Shown: positions 45,656-55,438, counted from the stretch's first letter. The stretch: 64,000 bases of DNA from Kitasatospora sp. MAP12-44 (GCF_029892095.1 NZ_JARZAE010000004.1:7564001-7628000); one strand, 5' to 3'. Notes: a model not told the origin generated them from the letters alone. A program made the numbers and translations.

Positions 45656-46834
45656 CGGCGACGGGACCGGGTCATCCGTGCCACCGGGGCTCGGCAGGGT
45701 CCACTGCTGGTCTGCCGTGCCGGCGCAGTCCTTGGCGGTGGTCGTGCCGTCGGCGGTCGCGGTGAGGCAGAGCCCGGACTGGAGGTTCCTGAAAGTCTTC
45801 GCGGCAGCGTCGTAGGTCCAGCGCTTGACCGGGTCGGTGACCTTGCCCTCGGCGGCGCTGTCGCCCTGGCAGTCGCCGACCGCGGTGGCGGAGCCCTGAG
45901 CGCTGAGGCAGTTGTCGGACCTCAGACGCAGCGTCTGGTCGGCGGCGTACACCCAGGCCTGGTCACCGGCGGTGCTGTTGCAGTCGGACATTGCGGCGTT
46001 GCCGTCGCCGGGAGAGCGCAGGCACTTCTGGCCGTTCTCGACCGCGCCCCGCGCGGTGTTGTCGACGGCGGCGCGTTGCACCGTGCCCTGCGCGGTGGTG
46101 TCGATCCTGGCGGCCGACCCGCAGGTGTCGTTGATGTGGGTGCCGGAGACCGTGGCGCTGACCGTGCCGCCGTTCGCGGTCGGCACTCCGAACGCGACGG
46201 TGGAGGCCGGCTGGTTGTAGCAGTTGGACTGGGAGCTGCTCCACTCGAAGTACTCGGTCCAGTCCATCATCCCGTCGGAGGAGATGCCGGCCGCCGGCCG
46301 GTCCTTGTCGGCCTTGATGCTGCCGACGTCGTAGCCGGTGCGGGTGGTGGTGTCGGTGACGGTGGCGGTGAACCAGCCCTGGCCCTGGGGGGCGACCGTG
46401 AACTCGTAGGTGTGGCCGGCCGTCCAGTCCACGTGTGCCTGGCAGTGCCGGCCGTCGCCCTCCCCACCGAACGGTTCGCAGGAACTGTCGGGCCCCGGCC
46501 TGGAGTCCGTGGCGTCCCACACGGAGAAGAGGAGCGTGCGCTTGTCGCCGCCGTTGCTCTGCATGCCGAAGTAGGCGCCCTGGCCGTTGTCGAATCCGAA
46601 CTGGTGGCTCCAGAAGATGTTCGCGGTGTAGCCGGGGTCGGTCTGCGGCGTCGTCGTCCAGGTGACGTCGTGCAGGGCGCCGGTTCCGGAGGGAAATCCG
46701 TAGTACGTGTACGTGCCCGGGGTGGGGCCGGCGGCGGCGTCGGGGGCGAGCAGGACGACGGATCCTCCCGCCACCGCCAGGGCGGCGGCGAGGCCTATCA
46801 GGCGGCGGCGCTTCTGCTGAGGACGACTGGCCAC
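45614..46834 (-). CDS. secreted DUF3472-like protein with C-terminal ricin B-type lectin domain
   Basis: A 406-residue exported protein. The signal core is LIGLAAALAVAGGSVVLLAP. The catalytic-like part has GTYTYYGFPSGTGALHDVTW, NIFWSHQFGFDNGQGAYFGM and YFEWSSSQSNCYNQPASTVA, as in DUF3472 proteins of unknown activity. The trefoil has QKCLRSPGDGNAAM, SAGDQ-type QAWVYAADQTLRLRSDNCLS and ADQQWTLPSPG. The GTG start follows GGAAAGAG. The C-terminus probably lost an NPCBM domain by frameshift, since that domain follows in another frame. A polysaccharide-binding role is likely. Confidence 0.78.
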   Translation of the reverse strand: MASRPQQKRRRLIGLAAALAVAGGSVVLLAPDAAAGPTPGTYTYYGFPSGTGALHDVTWTTTPQTDPGYTANIFWSHQFGFDNGQGAYFGMQSNGGDKRTLLFSVWDATDSRPGPDSSCEPFGGEGDGRHCQAHVDWTAGHTYEFTVAPQGQGWFTATVTDTTTRTGYDVGSIKADKDRPAAGISSDGMMDWTEYFEWSSSQSNCYNQPASTVAFGVPTANGGTVSATVSGTHINDTCGSAARIDTTAQGTVQRAAVDNTARGAVENGQKCLRSPGDGNAAMSDCNSTAGDQAWVYAADQTLRLRSDNCLSAQGSATAVGDCQGDSAAEGKVTDPVKRWTYDAAAKTFRNLQSGLCLTATADGTTTAKDCAGTADQQWTLPSPGGTDDPVPSPTAARSPERPPSST

Positions 46835-47081
46835 TGTGCACGCTCTTTCCGGGTTGCGGACACCACAGGTGTCCTGCGGGAAGCCCGGGTTGGCCGGGGA
46901 AGGCTGTTCCGCAGCGACCCGGGCAGGCATGACCGGGCAGCCGGACCACGAGCTGGGGGCCTCGTGGTCCGGCTGCCGGTGTGTATGTCCGATCACGGAC
47001 GTGAGAAGCATCCACCGACGCCAGGGCGCGGCGCCTGCGGAGGAATACCTGTCCGGTTACCTGTGTCCGGCCGTACGGTCA

Positions 47082-48182
47082 CTACGGCAGGATGAGACTC
47101 CACATCGGATGGACCCGGTTGGTGTCGGCCGTCAGGGCCAGCCGGTTCAGGCCGAAGCCGTCCTCGATGGTCTGCAGCAGGGCGTAGTGGTTGAAGTCGG
47201 AGTCGTCCTTGAAGTTGCGGGGGCCGTTCTTGGAGATCACGATCGCCGGGATGTGCCCGCCGCCGTAGTGCCCGCCGGGCCAGTTGGGAGAGATGTCCGG
47301 GTCGCCGGCCGGTGTGATCGGGGAGTCGCAGCAGGAGTGGGTGTCCGCGTAGCCTCCGGTGCTGTCGCCGCCGAAGTTGTCGGACTCGTCGGGCACGATG
47401 ACGATCGCGTTGGTCGAGCCGCTGTTCCAGGCCTGGCTGGCCGTGATCGTGTCGACCGCCTTGTGCACGAAGGTCTCGGCCTTGGACTTGAGCGCGATGT
47501 CGTTGGCGTCGTCCTTGGTGTCCGCTGCGGGGCACGGCGATTCGGGGTGCCCCGGGACGGCGGTGTCGACGCCGCCGTGCATGTCGTTGCAGATGTCGGG
47601 GCTGATCCAGACGTACCGGGGGATCGTGCCGTTGCGGCCGTTGAGGTCGTCGTTGAGGGACGTGTAGGGCTTGATGTGCTGGCGCCGGGCGCTGTCGTCG
47701 CGGACGTCGGTGTAGAGCATGAAGGGGTTGTGCCGGTTGACGTACAGCCCGCCGTTGGCGGTGTTCCCCTGGAAGCCCGTGGACGGCATGGCGTCCATGT
47801 AGGCGCCCCACGGCACGTTGTTCGCCTCTAGCTCGTCGACGATGTTGCGATGGTCGACGCGGTTGTCCGGGTCGTCGTTGTTCAGCCACCAGTTGTGGCC
47901 GGACGTGGCCGCGATGTAGTTCGGCTCGCTGGGGTGCGTGACGCCGTAGTAGCTGGTCGCCAGGGCGTAGTGGTCGGCCAGCTGGTTGAAGTAGGGGGCG
48001 TGCGAGTCTCCGATGATGCTGTCGTAGGAGTGGTTCTCCAGCATGATCACAAAGACGTGGTCCAGCGATGGATTCGCGGCCGCGGACGGTGTGGCCGCCA
48101 CCACTGACGGCAGGACGGAGCCGATCAGCAGCGTTGCTGCTGCCAGTGCTCTCACTCCGCGGCGCCGACGTCGTTCGCTCAT
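47082..48182 (-). CDS. secreted phosphoesterase (PF04185, acid phosphatase/phospholipase C type)
   Basis: A 366-residue exported protein. The signal ends SVVAATPSAAA. The family motifs are HVFVIMLENHSYDSIIGDSH, GVTHPSEPNYIAATSG, WISPDICNDMHGG, IVIVPDESDNFGG and GGHIPAIVISKNG. The ENHSYD/HPSEPNY/DICNDMH set holds the metal and phosphate ligands. Secreted members hydrolyse phosphomonoesters or phospholipids, often at acid pH. A second member is at 55439-56314. GAAAGAAGA precedes the ATG. Confidence 0.9.
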   Translation of the reverse strand: MSERRRRRGVRALAAATLLIGSVLPSVVAATPSAAANPSLDHVFVIMLENHSYDSIIGDSHAPYFNQLADHYALATSYYGVTHPSEPNYIAATSGHNWWLNNDDPDNRVDHRNIVDELEANNVPWGAYMDAMPSTGFQGNTANGGLYVNRHNPFMLYTDVRDDSARRQHIKPYTSLNDDLNGRNGTIPRYVWISPDICNDMHGGVDTAVPGHPESPCPAADTKDDANDIALKSKAETFVHKAVDTITASQAWNSGSTNAIVIVPDESDNFGGDSTGGYADTHSCCDSPITPAGDPDISPNWPGGHYGGGHIPAIVISKNGPRNFKDDSDFNHYALLQTIEDGFGLNRLALTADTNRVHPMWSLILP

Positions 48183-48467
48183 CGGTTCTTCTTTCTGTGC
48201 GGTGCCCGGACCGCATTCCCGTACGGCCCGGGGGGTTCCAGATCTCGGCCGGTGCAGCCGAGCGGCCATAGTCTTTCCGTCCTGGGCGCTCCGTTTGACA
48301 TGTGCGCCGTCATGTCACCCGATCGGATCAGCGCTCGCGTTGGGGTGGGGGCGAGAAAGGTTAGGGGTCGTCCCTCATGTCCGCCCGAGGGGTGAACTGC
48401 GTGAATAAGGCCAGCAGAACGAGCGCTACCGCATCCGCTCGGAAAACCCTCACCGAAGGGAATGGAA

Positions 48468-49031
48468 ATGTCGACCAAGAAGTTCCGCATCGCCCTGCTC
48501 GCCGCTCTCGCACTCGCGGTGCCGGCCGTGTCGCTGGGCACCGCCACCGGGGCGCAGGCCGCCTCGGCGCCCAGCTACTCGACGTGGCAGCACGACGTGA
48601 AGAAGGACATCGCTCCCGCGATCCCGTGGCTGGAGAACCGCGTCGACGAGGGCGGCAGCAAGCTGGCCATCGTGCTCGACATCGACAACACCTCGCTGGA
48701 GTCGTACTACCACCCGGGCGACCCCAACGTGCCGGTGCTCAAGGTGGCCCAGTGGGCGGAGGACCACGACATGTACGTGCTGGTCGTCACCGCGCGCACC
48801 GACTCGTCGTCAGCCCTGCAGGACATGCAGGACGCCGGTTACCCGGTGGACGGCGTCTGCACCCGCCACCACGGCGAGTCGACGCCGGACGGCAAGGCGC
48901 GCTGCCGGAAGGACTTCACCGAGGACGGCTACACCATCACCGCCAACATCGGTAACCGCAACACCGACTTCGAGGGTGGCTACTTCGAGAAGCACTTCAA
49001 GCTGCCCGACTACGGGGGCATTCTCGAGTGA
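48468..49031 (+). CDS. secreted HAD-family phosphatase
   Basis: A 187-residue exported protein; the signal ends SLGTATGAQAA. The HAD nucleophile motif is IVLDIDNTSLESYY (DxDNT), motif II is in VVTARTDSSSAL, and a Lys follows in GKARCRKDF. This is the small acid phosphatase branch. ATG at 48462 is only 1 base from its GAAGGG, so the ATG at 48468 is preferred. It is divergent from the PF04185 phosphoesterase, consistent with shared phosphate scavenging. Confidence 0.88.
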   Translation: MSTKKFRIALLAALALAVPAVSLGTATGAQAASAPSYSTWQHDVKKDIAPAIPWLENRVDEGGSKLAIVLDIDNTSLESYYHPGDPNVPVLKVAQWAEDHDMYVLVVTARTDSSSALQDMQDAGYPVDGVCTRHHGESTPDGKARCRKDFTEDGYTITANIGNRNTDFEGGYFEKHFKLPDYGGILE

Positions 49032-49084
49032 GCCTCTGACGCGTCGCTCAGCCGGCGGCGGTAGAGGGGGATCGGCGGATCCCC

Positions 49085-49117
49085 GAGCCCGCTCGGTCGA
49101 ATCGACCGAGCGGGCTC
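49085..49117. terminator. bidirectional terminator
   Basis: A perfect 16 bp stem (GAGCCCGCTCGGTCGA and complement) with a 1-base centre lies between the convergent HAD phosphatase and LuxR ATPase genes, touching the stop of the latter. Confidence 0.8.
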
Positions 49118-51415
49118 TCAGCGCTGCGACCGGGTCGTCCAGGTGGCTATCTGGGTACGCGAGGTGAAGCCCAGCTTGACCAGGACGCGCTGGACGTGGC
49201 CCTGCGCGGTTCGGGGTGAGACGACCAGCAGAGCGGCGATCTGCTTGTCCGTCAGCCCCTGCGCGACCAACCGGACGACCTGCTGCTCGCGCCCGGTGAG
49301 CGGGGAGGCCGTTGCGGCGCTCCGGCACCCGGGCGCTCGCTCCAGCGCGCGGTCGACGGCCTGTTCGACGGCCAGTGCCCGGCCGGCCTGGACCGAGCGG
49401 GTGAAGGCCTCGTCGCCGAGAGCCCGGCGGAGCCGGGCCTCGCAGTCGGTGTGGTGCCGGAGGAGTCGGCCGACTCCCGGGAGCCTGGTGCCGAGTTGCT
49501 CCCGGAGCGACTGTGCGGCCCCGAGCAGCTCGGCGGCCTCCGGACCGCGGTCCTGCTGCGCCCGGGTCCAGGCGAGGACCTCCAGGCACTGGGCGACGCC
49601 GAGGCGGTTGTGGGTGGGCGGGCCGCAGCGCAGGCTCTCCTGGAGTCGTCGTGCGGCCGCCGCGGTGGCACCGAGCAGGAGCTCCTGGAGGCCGATCAGC
49701 CACAGCGCCCAGGAGCGGGCCCACTGCGCCTGCTGCCGCTCGCACAGTTCGAGCCCCTCCTGGCACAGGGCCCTCGCCCGGCTGTCCCCCGCCAGGCAGC
49801 AGGCCAGGCCGAGCAGGAAGAGCGCGGACCAGGCGTCGCCGTGGTCGCCGTCGGCCCGGTGACGGGCGAGCGTGTCCTCCAGCAGCTGGACACCGGTGGC
49901 CAGGTCGTCGGCGAAGAGGGCGGCCAGACCGGCGAGTTGCTCGGCCTGGGCGCTCGCCCGCGGTTCGTCCAGTTCGGCGGCGAGTGCCCGGCACTCGGTG
50001 ACCCGGGCGGCCGCGGCCTCGTCCGCGCCGACCAGCAGGGCAAGCCACCCGTCGGCCCGCAGGGCCGCGACCCGGGCCGGACCGGGGGCGGTGTCGGCGG
50101 CCAGGGCCCGGGCCAGCCAGAGCCGGTTCTCCTCGAGGTGGTCCGCGCCGAGTTGCGGGCTCCACAGGGCGGCGGCCATCCGCAGGCCGGCCCCCGCCTC
50201 GCCCGGCGTGTCCAGGCAGAAGTCCAGGGCCGCGCGCAGGTTGGGTCTCTCCTGGTCCAGGCGGCAGGCCCAGGCCGTCTGTTGGGCGGTGAACCACTCG
50301 TGGTCGGCGCGCAGCACCAGGGTCAGGTAGTGGTCGCGGTGCCGTCGGCGCAGGGCCTGGCGCTCGTCCGGCTCGCTGAGGTGGAGGCGGCCGTACTGGC
50401 GGATGGTCTCCATCATCCGGTAGCGCACCCGGGCGCCGTGTTCCTCCCGGATCAGGACGGACTTGTCGATCAGGCCGGCCACCAGGTCGAGCACGGCCGC
50501 CGGCGGCAGCTGGGCGTCCGGGCACACGGCCTCGGCGGCCTCCAGGTCCATGCTGCCGGCGAACGCGGACAGCCGCGTCCACAGGATCCGCTCCTGCGGG
50601 GTGCAGAGGTCGAAGCTCCAGTCGAGGACAGCGCGCAGGGTCTGCTGACGGGCCGGCGCCGCCCGGTTTCCCTGAGTGAGCAGGTCGAAGCGCCGGTCCA
50701 GCCGGTCCAGGATCTGCCGGCAGGTCAGGGTTCGCAGACGGGTGGCGGCGAGTTCGACGGCGAGCGGTATGCCCTCCAGCAGGTGGCAGATCAGGGCGGC
50801 GGCGTGCGCCTGCGGCTGGGTCGGGGTGAACTCGCCGAGGGCGGCCGCGGCCCGGTCGACGAAGAGCTCCAGCGCTTCGTTGGGCGTGTCGGGTCCGGTC
50901 CGGGTCCGATCCGGGTGCGGGGCGGCCAGCGGCGGCACGGGCAGCGGGCATTCGCCGTCGACCCCGAGAGCCTGCCGGCTGGTGACCAGCAGGTGGAGAT
51001 CGGGCAGCGCGGCCAGCAGGCGGCTGACCAGCAGCGCGCAGGGGTCGAGCAGGTGTTCGCAGTTGTCGAGGAGTAGCAGGAGCCGCCGGCCGTACAGCTG
51101 GTCGGCGAGCGCCGCCAGCGGCGGGCCGGCCGCCGCGTGATCGAGATCGAGGCCGGCCAGCGTGGCCTGTTCGAGCAGCTCCGCCCGCTCGACGGCGGCC
51201 ACGTCCACCCGCCACACCCCGGCCGGGTAGGAGCGCTGGACCTCGGTCGCCAGGCGCAGCGCGAGCCGGGTCTTGCCGATGCCGCCCGGGCCGACCAGGG
51301 TCAGCAGCCGGGTCCGGGAGAGCAGGGCGCGCGCGCTCGTGAGTTCGCGGCGGCGGCCGACGAAGCTGGTCGTGTCCGCGGGGAGGTTGCCGGGTCGGCG
51401 TCGTGAGTCGTCCAT
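49118..51415 (-). CDS. large ATP-binding LuxR-family transcriptional regulator
   Basis: A 765-residue STAND-type regulator. The N-terminal AAA/NB-ARC domain begins DTTSFVGRRRELTSARALLS, with Walker A TLVGPGGIGKTRLALRLATE and Walker B RRLLLLLDNCEHLLDPCALL. A tetratricopeptide-like helical middle (about 370-680) follows, and the C-terminal LuxR helix reads LTGREQQVVRLVAQGLTDKQ and LVVSPRTAQGHVQRVLVKLG. Such proteins oligomerise with ATP on binding an effector and activate secondary metabolism or secretion genes. The target is unknown; the secretome genes on both sides are candidates. Confidence 0.92.
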   Translation of the reverse strand: MDDSRRRPGNLPADTTSFVGRRRELTSARALLSRTRLLTLVGPGGIGKTRLALRLATEVQRSYPAGVWRVDVAAVERAELLEQATLAGLDLDHAAAGPPLAALADQLYGRRLLLLLDNCEHLLDPCALLVSRLLAALPDLHLLVTSRQALGVDGECPLPVPPLAAPHPDRTRTGPDTPNEALELFVDRAAAALGEFTPTQPQAHAAALICHLLEGIPLAVELAATRLRTLTCRQILDRLDRRFDLLTQGNRAAPARQQTLRAVLDWSFDLCTPQERILWTRLSAFAGSMDLEAAEAVCPDAQLPPAAVLDLVAGLIDKSVLIREEHGARVRYRMMETIRQYGRLHLSEPDERQALRRRHRDHYLTLVLRADHEWFTAQQTAWACRLDQERPNLRAALDFCLDTPGEAGAGLRMAAALWSPQLGADHLEENRLWLARALAADTAPGPARVAALRADGWLALLVGADEAAAARVTECRALAAELDEPRASAQAEQLAGLAALFADDLATGVQLLEDTLARHRADGDHGDAWSALFLLGLACCLAGDSRARALCQEGLELCERQQAQWARSWALWLIGLQELLLGATAAAARRLQESLRCGPPTHNRLGVAQCLEVLAWTRAQQDRGPEAAELLGAAQSLREQLGTRLPGVGRLLRHHTDCEARLRRALGDEAFTRSVQAGRALAVEQAVDRALERAPGCRSAATASPLTGREQQVVRLVAQGLTDKQIAALLVVSPRTAQGHVQRVLVKLGFTSRTQIATWTTRSQR

Positions 51416-51677
51416 GGGGTCAGACCGGGTGTGGGGGCACGGTCCATCAGTCCAATGATCCGGTGTGCGTGGTCGGGCGGGACGAGGACCATGTTCCCGC
51501 TGCCGCTGCCGGTGATCAATCAGGGTGGCCCGCGCTGCGGATACCCGATCTACTCCCACGCCACCTGGGATGACTCTTCGTCTCGCCCTTGACTCGCGTA
51601 CCGCCACGGGTAGTTCGACGCTGCCGAGGCCCGGCTCGGCGGGAATAGCGTCCGGCCAAGGATGAAGGGAGAAAGCA

Positions 51678-53102
51678 ATGACAGCAATCAACAAGGCCAC
51701 CGGAACAGCCGTTTCGCTCGTGCTGGCCGGCCTCCTCGTGGTGGCGCCCGGCCTTCCGCCCCTTCGGGCGTCGGCTGCCCCGGTCTGCGCGGACAGCCAG
51801 TGCATGGCGCGGGAGAGCGCGCAGTGGCGGGCGAAGAACCCGAAGCTGGCGACCTTCCTGGACGTGTTCAACTGGATCGCCTTCGCGATCAGTATGAGCC
51901 CGGCCGGCCCGGTGCGCCCCGCTACGTTCAACAACGCGTTCCGTGGCGTCGGACTGTCCCGCGGAACCCTGCCGTCGGGGATATCGCCGGTCTCGACGAC
52001 GTTCGCGTCGCTGGAGAGCACCTCGACCCAGGCTTACAGGCAGCTGAGTGTCGCCGTCGACCTCATCGAGGAGACCATCGCCGACCCGGGACTCGACCCG
52101 GCCGACGCACAGCACCTCGTCGACCTCGCCCAGCAGCACGACCTCGACCTCGCCGCCGACCTCCAGCAGGTGTACGACGGCACCCGCACGTCCGCTGAGC
52201 TGGCGGACTGGATCAACACCGAGGTCCAGTCGGCCGCCGACGGCTTCCTCAACGCGGCCAACGAGGTCTCGAACACCTACGCCGAAGGCGACGTCCCCTC
52301 CGACGCCGTGATCCGCTCCTTCGACGGGGTGGGAACGGCGATGACCGCGGGCTCGGCCGCCGAGTCCAACTGGCAGGGCTTCTGGCAGAACCCGGCCGCC
52401 GACCTCGGTGCGGACAAGGGCGTGCTCGGTCCGAAGAACGTGGGGATCGCCAAGCTGCTCGATCCGAACTCCGGGAAGATCGGCACCGTGGCCGGCGGCC
52501 CGGCCAAGTACCAGCAGATGGTCAAGGACTTCACCGATTCGCTGAAGTCCCCCTCGCGTACCGCGGCCGACGCGATGGCGCGGTTCGACCGGCTCGAGGC
52601 GGCGTTCTCCGCGCCGAACCGGCAGGGCGTCACCATGACCTACCTGCCGAAGGCGAACCTCGACGTGGCCCGCGAGACCATCGCGGCCAAGCGCATGTAC
52701 GAGGCGGGGATCGCGGACCTGCAGCCGGGCGGGACGGTGGCGAGCGGCCTCACGCCCGACTATGTCGCGCTGGACCAGAGCTTCGTCGGCGACTGCGTGC
52801 GGATGTCCGGGCCGAAGTCCGCCGACGCGTTCAAGGCCGGAGTCAAGGCCAAGATCGGCGAGAAGTTGAAGGTCTACGCCGCGCGGACCGGGCAGCCGGT
52901 CCGGGTGGTGATCGACGCCTCCGACAGCCCCGCCGTCACCGGCGCCTCGCTCGGCGACTTCGCCGACCTGGCGGCGGCCGGGGTGCGGATGGTGTCGCCG
53001 CAGGACGCTGCCACCATCAAGGACGTCGTCGTCCTCGGCCCGGGCGGCATGCTGGTGCAGACCGACTCCGCGGGCCGGATCGTCCTCTCGACCCAGCAGT
53101 GA
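51678..53102 (+). CDS. secreted hypothetical protein
   Basis: A 474-residue exported protein with a signal ending LPPLRASAAP. Three cysteines only (CADSQC, GDCVRMSG). The middle is helical (LDVFNWIAFAISMSPAGPVR, AVDLIEETIADPGLDPADAQ). The C-terminal about 90 residues (FKAGVKAKIGEKLKVYAART, VIDASDSPAVTGASLGDFAD, VLGPGGMLVQTDSAG) look like a compact alpha/beta domain of the type seen at the end of polymorphic-toxin-like proteins. I do not recognise the family. AGGGAGAAAGCA precedes the ATG. Confidence 0.7.
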   Translation: MTAINKATGTAVSLVLAGLLVVAPGLPPLRASAAPVCADSQCMARESAQWRAKNPKLATFLDVFNWIAFAISMSPAGPVRPATFNNAFRGVGLSRGTLPSGISPVSTTFASLESTSTQAYRQLSVAVDLIEETIADPGLDPADAQHLVDLAQQHDLDLAADLQQVYDGTRTSAELADWINTEVQSAADGFLNAANEVSNTYAEGDVPSDAVIRSFDGVGTAMTAGSAAESNWQGFWQNPAADLGADKGVLGPKNVGIAKLLDPNSGKIGTVAGGPAKYQQMVKDFTDSLKSPSRTAADAMARFDRLEAAFSAPNRQGVTMTYLPKANLDVARETIAAKRMYEAGIADLQPGGTVASGLTPDYVALDQSFVGDCVRMSGPKSADAFKAGVKAKIGEKLKVYAARTGQPVRVVIDASDSPAVTGASLGDFADLAAAGVRMVSPQDAATIKDVVVLGPGGMLVQTDSAGRIVLSTQQ

Positions 53103-53107
53103 GCGCT

Positions 53108-53140
53108 CGCCGGACCGCCGGATCATCCGGCGGTCCGGCG
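53108..53140. terminator. bidirectional terminator
   Basis: A perfect 14 bp stem (CGCCGGACCGCCGG and complement) with a 5-base loop lies between the convergent secreted-protein gene and the propeller gene. Confidence 0.75.
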
Positions 53141-53151
53141 GCACGCATCGG

Positions 53152-54174
53152 TCAGTTCGCCTGGAGGTAGGCGGGTGCCAGGGCCGCCTTCGTGAGGAGA
53201 CGGGCGGCGCCGGTGCCGTCGGCGGGGACGGTCCACAGGTCGGTGCCGTAGTCGCCGGGGAGGGCGTAGACCAGGGTGGAGTCGTCGGACCAGACGGCCT
53301 GGTCGTCGAGGTTGCGGTGCTCGGCGGTCGCGGTCTCGGTCATGGTGCGCAGGTCCAGGACGTACAGCCGCCAGGGGGCGTCCGGGGAGGCGCCGGGGAC
53401 GCGCTTCTTGTAGGCGATCCGGGTGCCGTCGGGAGACAGCGAGGGGCACTCGACGTTCTGGTGCAGGGTGGTCAGGGTGCGGGCGGAGAGCGATCCCTGG
53501 ACCAGGTAGGTCTGGCCGCCGGTCGCCACGGTGGCGTAGAAGCGGTCGTCGTCGGCGAAGGTGACGCCCCAGACGTTGATGTCGCTCGCCCGGTAGGGGT
53601 GGCCGTCCTTGATGATCGTGAACGTCTCCAGGTTGTCGTCGAGCTTCCAGGTGCGGGTGTCCACGATCGAGGTGCGGGTGGAGAAGTCGGTACCCGCGTA
53701 CGAGTCGCCGCCGACGAAGACCGTCCAGGCGGTGAGCCGGCCGTCGGGGGAGACCCGGGCCCGGGTCGGGATGCCGGCCAGCGGGAAGCGGTGCAGCTCG
53801 CGCAGCCGGGCGTCGAGGATGACGGCCTGGTAGCTGTCCCCGAGCGTGCCGTGCTCGGCCTGGAGGCAGGCACCGGTGCCGGAAGCGGCGTAGAAGCGCA
53901 GGCACTTGACACCGGAGGCGGTGCGCGGGGCGTCCGGCCGGTCGGCCGGGACGGTGACCAGGTCGTCGCGGTACGGCCCCCAGGTCATGTTGCGGAAGAC
54001 CAGTTCCCGGCCGCTCGGCGGCCGGAGCGTGAGGCTGCCGCTGCGTACCGCGGGCCCGCCGGCCTGCTGGTGCTCCCGTTGGCCCGCGTTCGCGGAGGCG
54101 TTCAGGACGGCGGTGGTGGCGACGCCGCCGAGCAGCAGGACGGCGAACAGCAGCAGGAGTACGCGCCGGGTCAT
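53152..54174 (-). CDS. membrane-anchored or exported TolB/PD40-like beta-propeller protein
   Basis: A 340-residue protein with an N-terminal anchor (RRVLLLLFAVLLLGGVATTA) and propeller repeats ending SPDGRLTAWTVFVGG, SPDGTRIAYKKRV and SDDSTLVYALPGDYG. PD40-type blades usually bind proteins or glycans. The start overlaps the stop of the MFS gene (ATGA), so it is the third gene of a phosphoesterase-MFS-propeller operon. Confidence 0.82.
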   Translation of the reverse strand: MTRRVLLLLFAVLLLGGVATTAVLNASANAGQREHQQAGGPAVRSGSLTLRPPSGRELVFRNMTWGPYRDDLVTVPADRPDAPRTASGVKCLRFYAASGTGACLQAEHGTLGDSYQAVILDARLRELHRFPLAGIPTRARVSPDGRLTAWTVFVGGDSYAGTDFSTRTSIVDTRTWKLDDNLETFTIIKDGHPYRASDINVWGVTFADDDRFYATVATGGQTYLVQGSLSARTLTTLHQNVECPSLSPDGTRIAYKKRVPGASPDAPWRLYVLDLRTMTETATAEHRNLDDQAVWSDDSTLVYALPGDYGTDLWTVPADGTGAARLLTKAALAPAYLQAN

Positions 54175-55433
54175 GTCGCTGCCTCCTGGTGGGTGCGGAG
54201 GATGCCGAAGGCTACAACTGACGTTGTCGCCAGGGCGGTTGCGGCGAGTGCGAGCGCGGTGTGCCCGCCCCAGGCGCTCCACGCCGCGCCGAAGGCGAGC
54301 GAGCAGACGAACCTGGCTGCGCCCTGGCCGGTGCCCACCAGGGCGAGCCCGGCACCCTGGTGTTCGGCCGGGACGGTGCCGGACGCGGCGGCGGCGAGGA
54401 CGCCGTCGGTGGCCGCGTAGAACGCGCCGTGCAGGGCGAGCACCAGGAGGACCGGCGCGGCGCCGGACAGCGGGCAGAGCAGCAGCCCGTACCCGAGCAG
54501 CAGCGCGCCGTGTCCGGCTAGGAACAGCCTGGGTCGGCCGATGCGGTCCGCGAGCGACCCGAACGGCACGGCCAGCAGCAGGAACGCGGCCGAGGTGCCC
54601 AGCGGCAGCAGCGGGAACAGGCCCACGGCGAGGCCGGTCCGACGCTGGATCAGGAGGTAGACGAAGGCGTCGCTGACCGTGCTGAGGCCCAGCAGCACCG
54701 CGCACAGGGTCAGCCGGCGCAGGGCCGGTACCCGGATCAGCGCGAGGGTCTGGCGCAGTGGCGGCTTCGCGGCGGGGCCGACCGCGCGGCGGGACGGGAC
54801 GAACAGCAGCAGGACCAGGACGCCGAGCGCCGCCACGCACGCGCTGACGGTGAACACCGCGTGGTAGCCGTCGGTACCGGCGCTCGCGCCGCCCTGCGAA
54901 CCGTCGGCGGCGGCGAGTACGGCGAACGCGATGAGCGGGCCGAGCAGCGCGCCGACGGTGTCCATGGCGCGGTGCACGCCGAAGGCCCGGCCGCGGTGCT
55001 CGGGGGCGGTGGCGAGCGAGATCATCGCGTCCCGGGGTGCGGTGCGCAGGCCCTTGCCGGTGCGCTCGACGGCGAGCACCGCGCCGATCGCCGGCACGCT
55101 GCCGGCGAGCAGCAGCAGGGGTTTGCACAGCGCGGACAGGCCGTAGCCGAAGGCGGCCACCGCCTTGTGCCGGCCGCCGCCGCGGTCGGCGAGAGCGCCG
55201 CCGAGCAGCTGGACCAGGGCGGTGGCGCCGTTGTTGACGCCGTCCAGCAGGCCGAACCCGAGCGGGGAGAGGCCGAGGCCGGCCACCACGTAGAGCGGCA
55301 GCACGGCGGTGATCATTTCGGAGGAGACGTCGGTGATGAGGCTCACCGCCCCGAGCGCCAGAACGGCGCTCGGAACGGCGGCCCTGCTCCCGGTGGTGCC
55401 GGGGAGGGAGCGACAACGGTCTGCAAGGTACAT
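54171..55433 (-). CDS. MFS transporter
   Basis: A 420-residue protein with about 11-12 membrane segments. The N-terminal half has ALGAVSLITDVSSEMITAVL and the loop ALADRGGGRHKAVAAFGYGL; ERTGKGLRTAPRDAMISLAT is shared with bacterial drug/metabolite exporters. It starts 5 bp after the phosphoesterase stop, so it is translated in the same operon. The substrate is unknown; it could export or import the product of the secreted phosphoesterase. Confidence 0.88.
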   Translation of the reverse strand: MYLADRCRSLPGTTGSRAAVPSAVLALGAVSLITDVSSEMITAVLPLYVVAGLGLSPLGFGLLDGVNNGATALVQLLGGALADRGGGRHKAVAAFGYGLSALCKPLLLLAGSVPAIGAVLAVERTGKGLRTAPRDAMISLATAPEHRGRAFGVHRAMDTVGALLGPLIAFAVLAAADGSQGGASAGTDGYHAVFTVSACVAALGVLVLLLFVPSRRAVGPAAKPPLRQTLALIRVPALRRLTLCAVLLGLSTVSDAFVYLLIQRRTGLAVGLFPLLPLGTSAAFLLLAVPFGSLADRIGRPRLFLAGHGALLLGYGLLLCPLSGAAPVLLVLALHGAFYAATDGVLAAAASGTVPAEHQGAGLALVGTGQGAARFVCSLAFGAAWSAWGGHTALALAATALATTSVVAFGILRTHQEAAT

Positions 55434-55438
55434 AGGCG

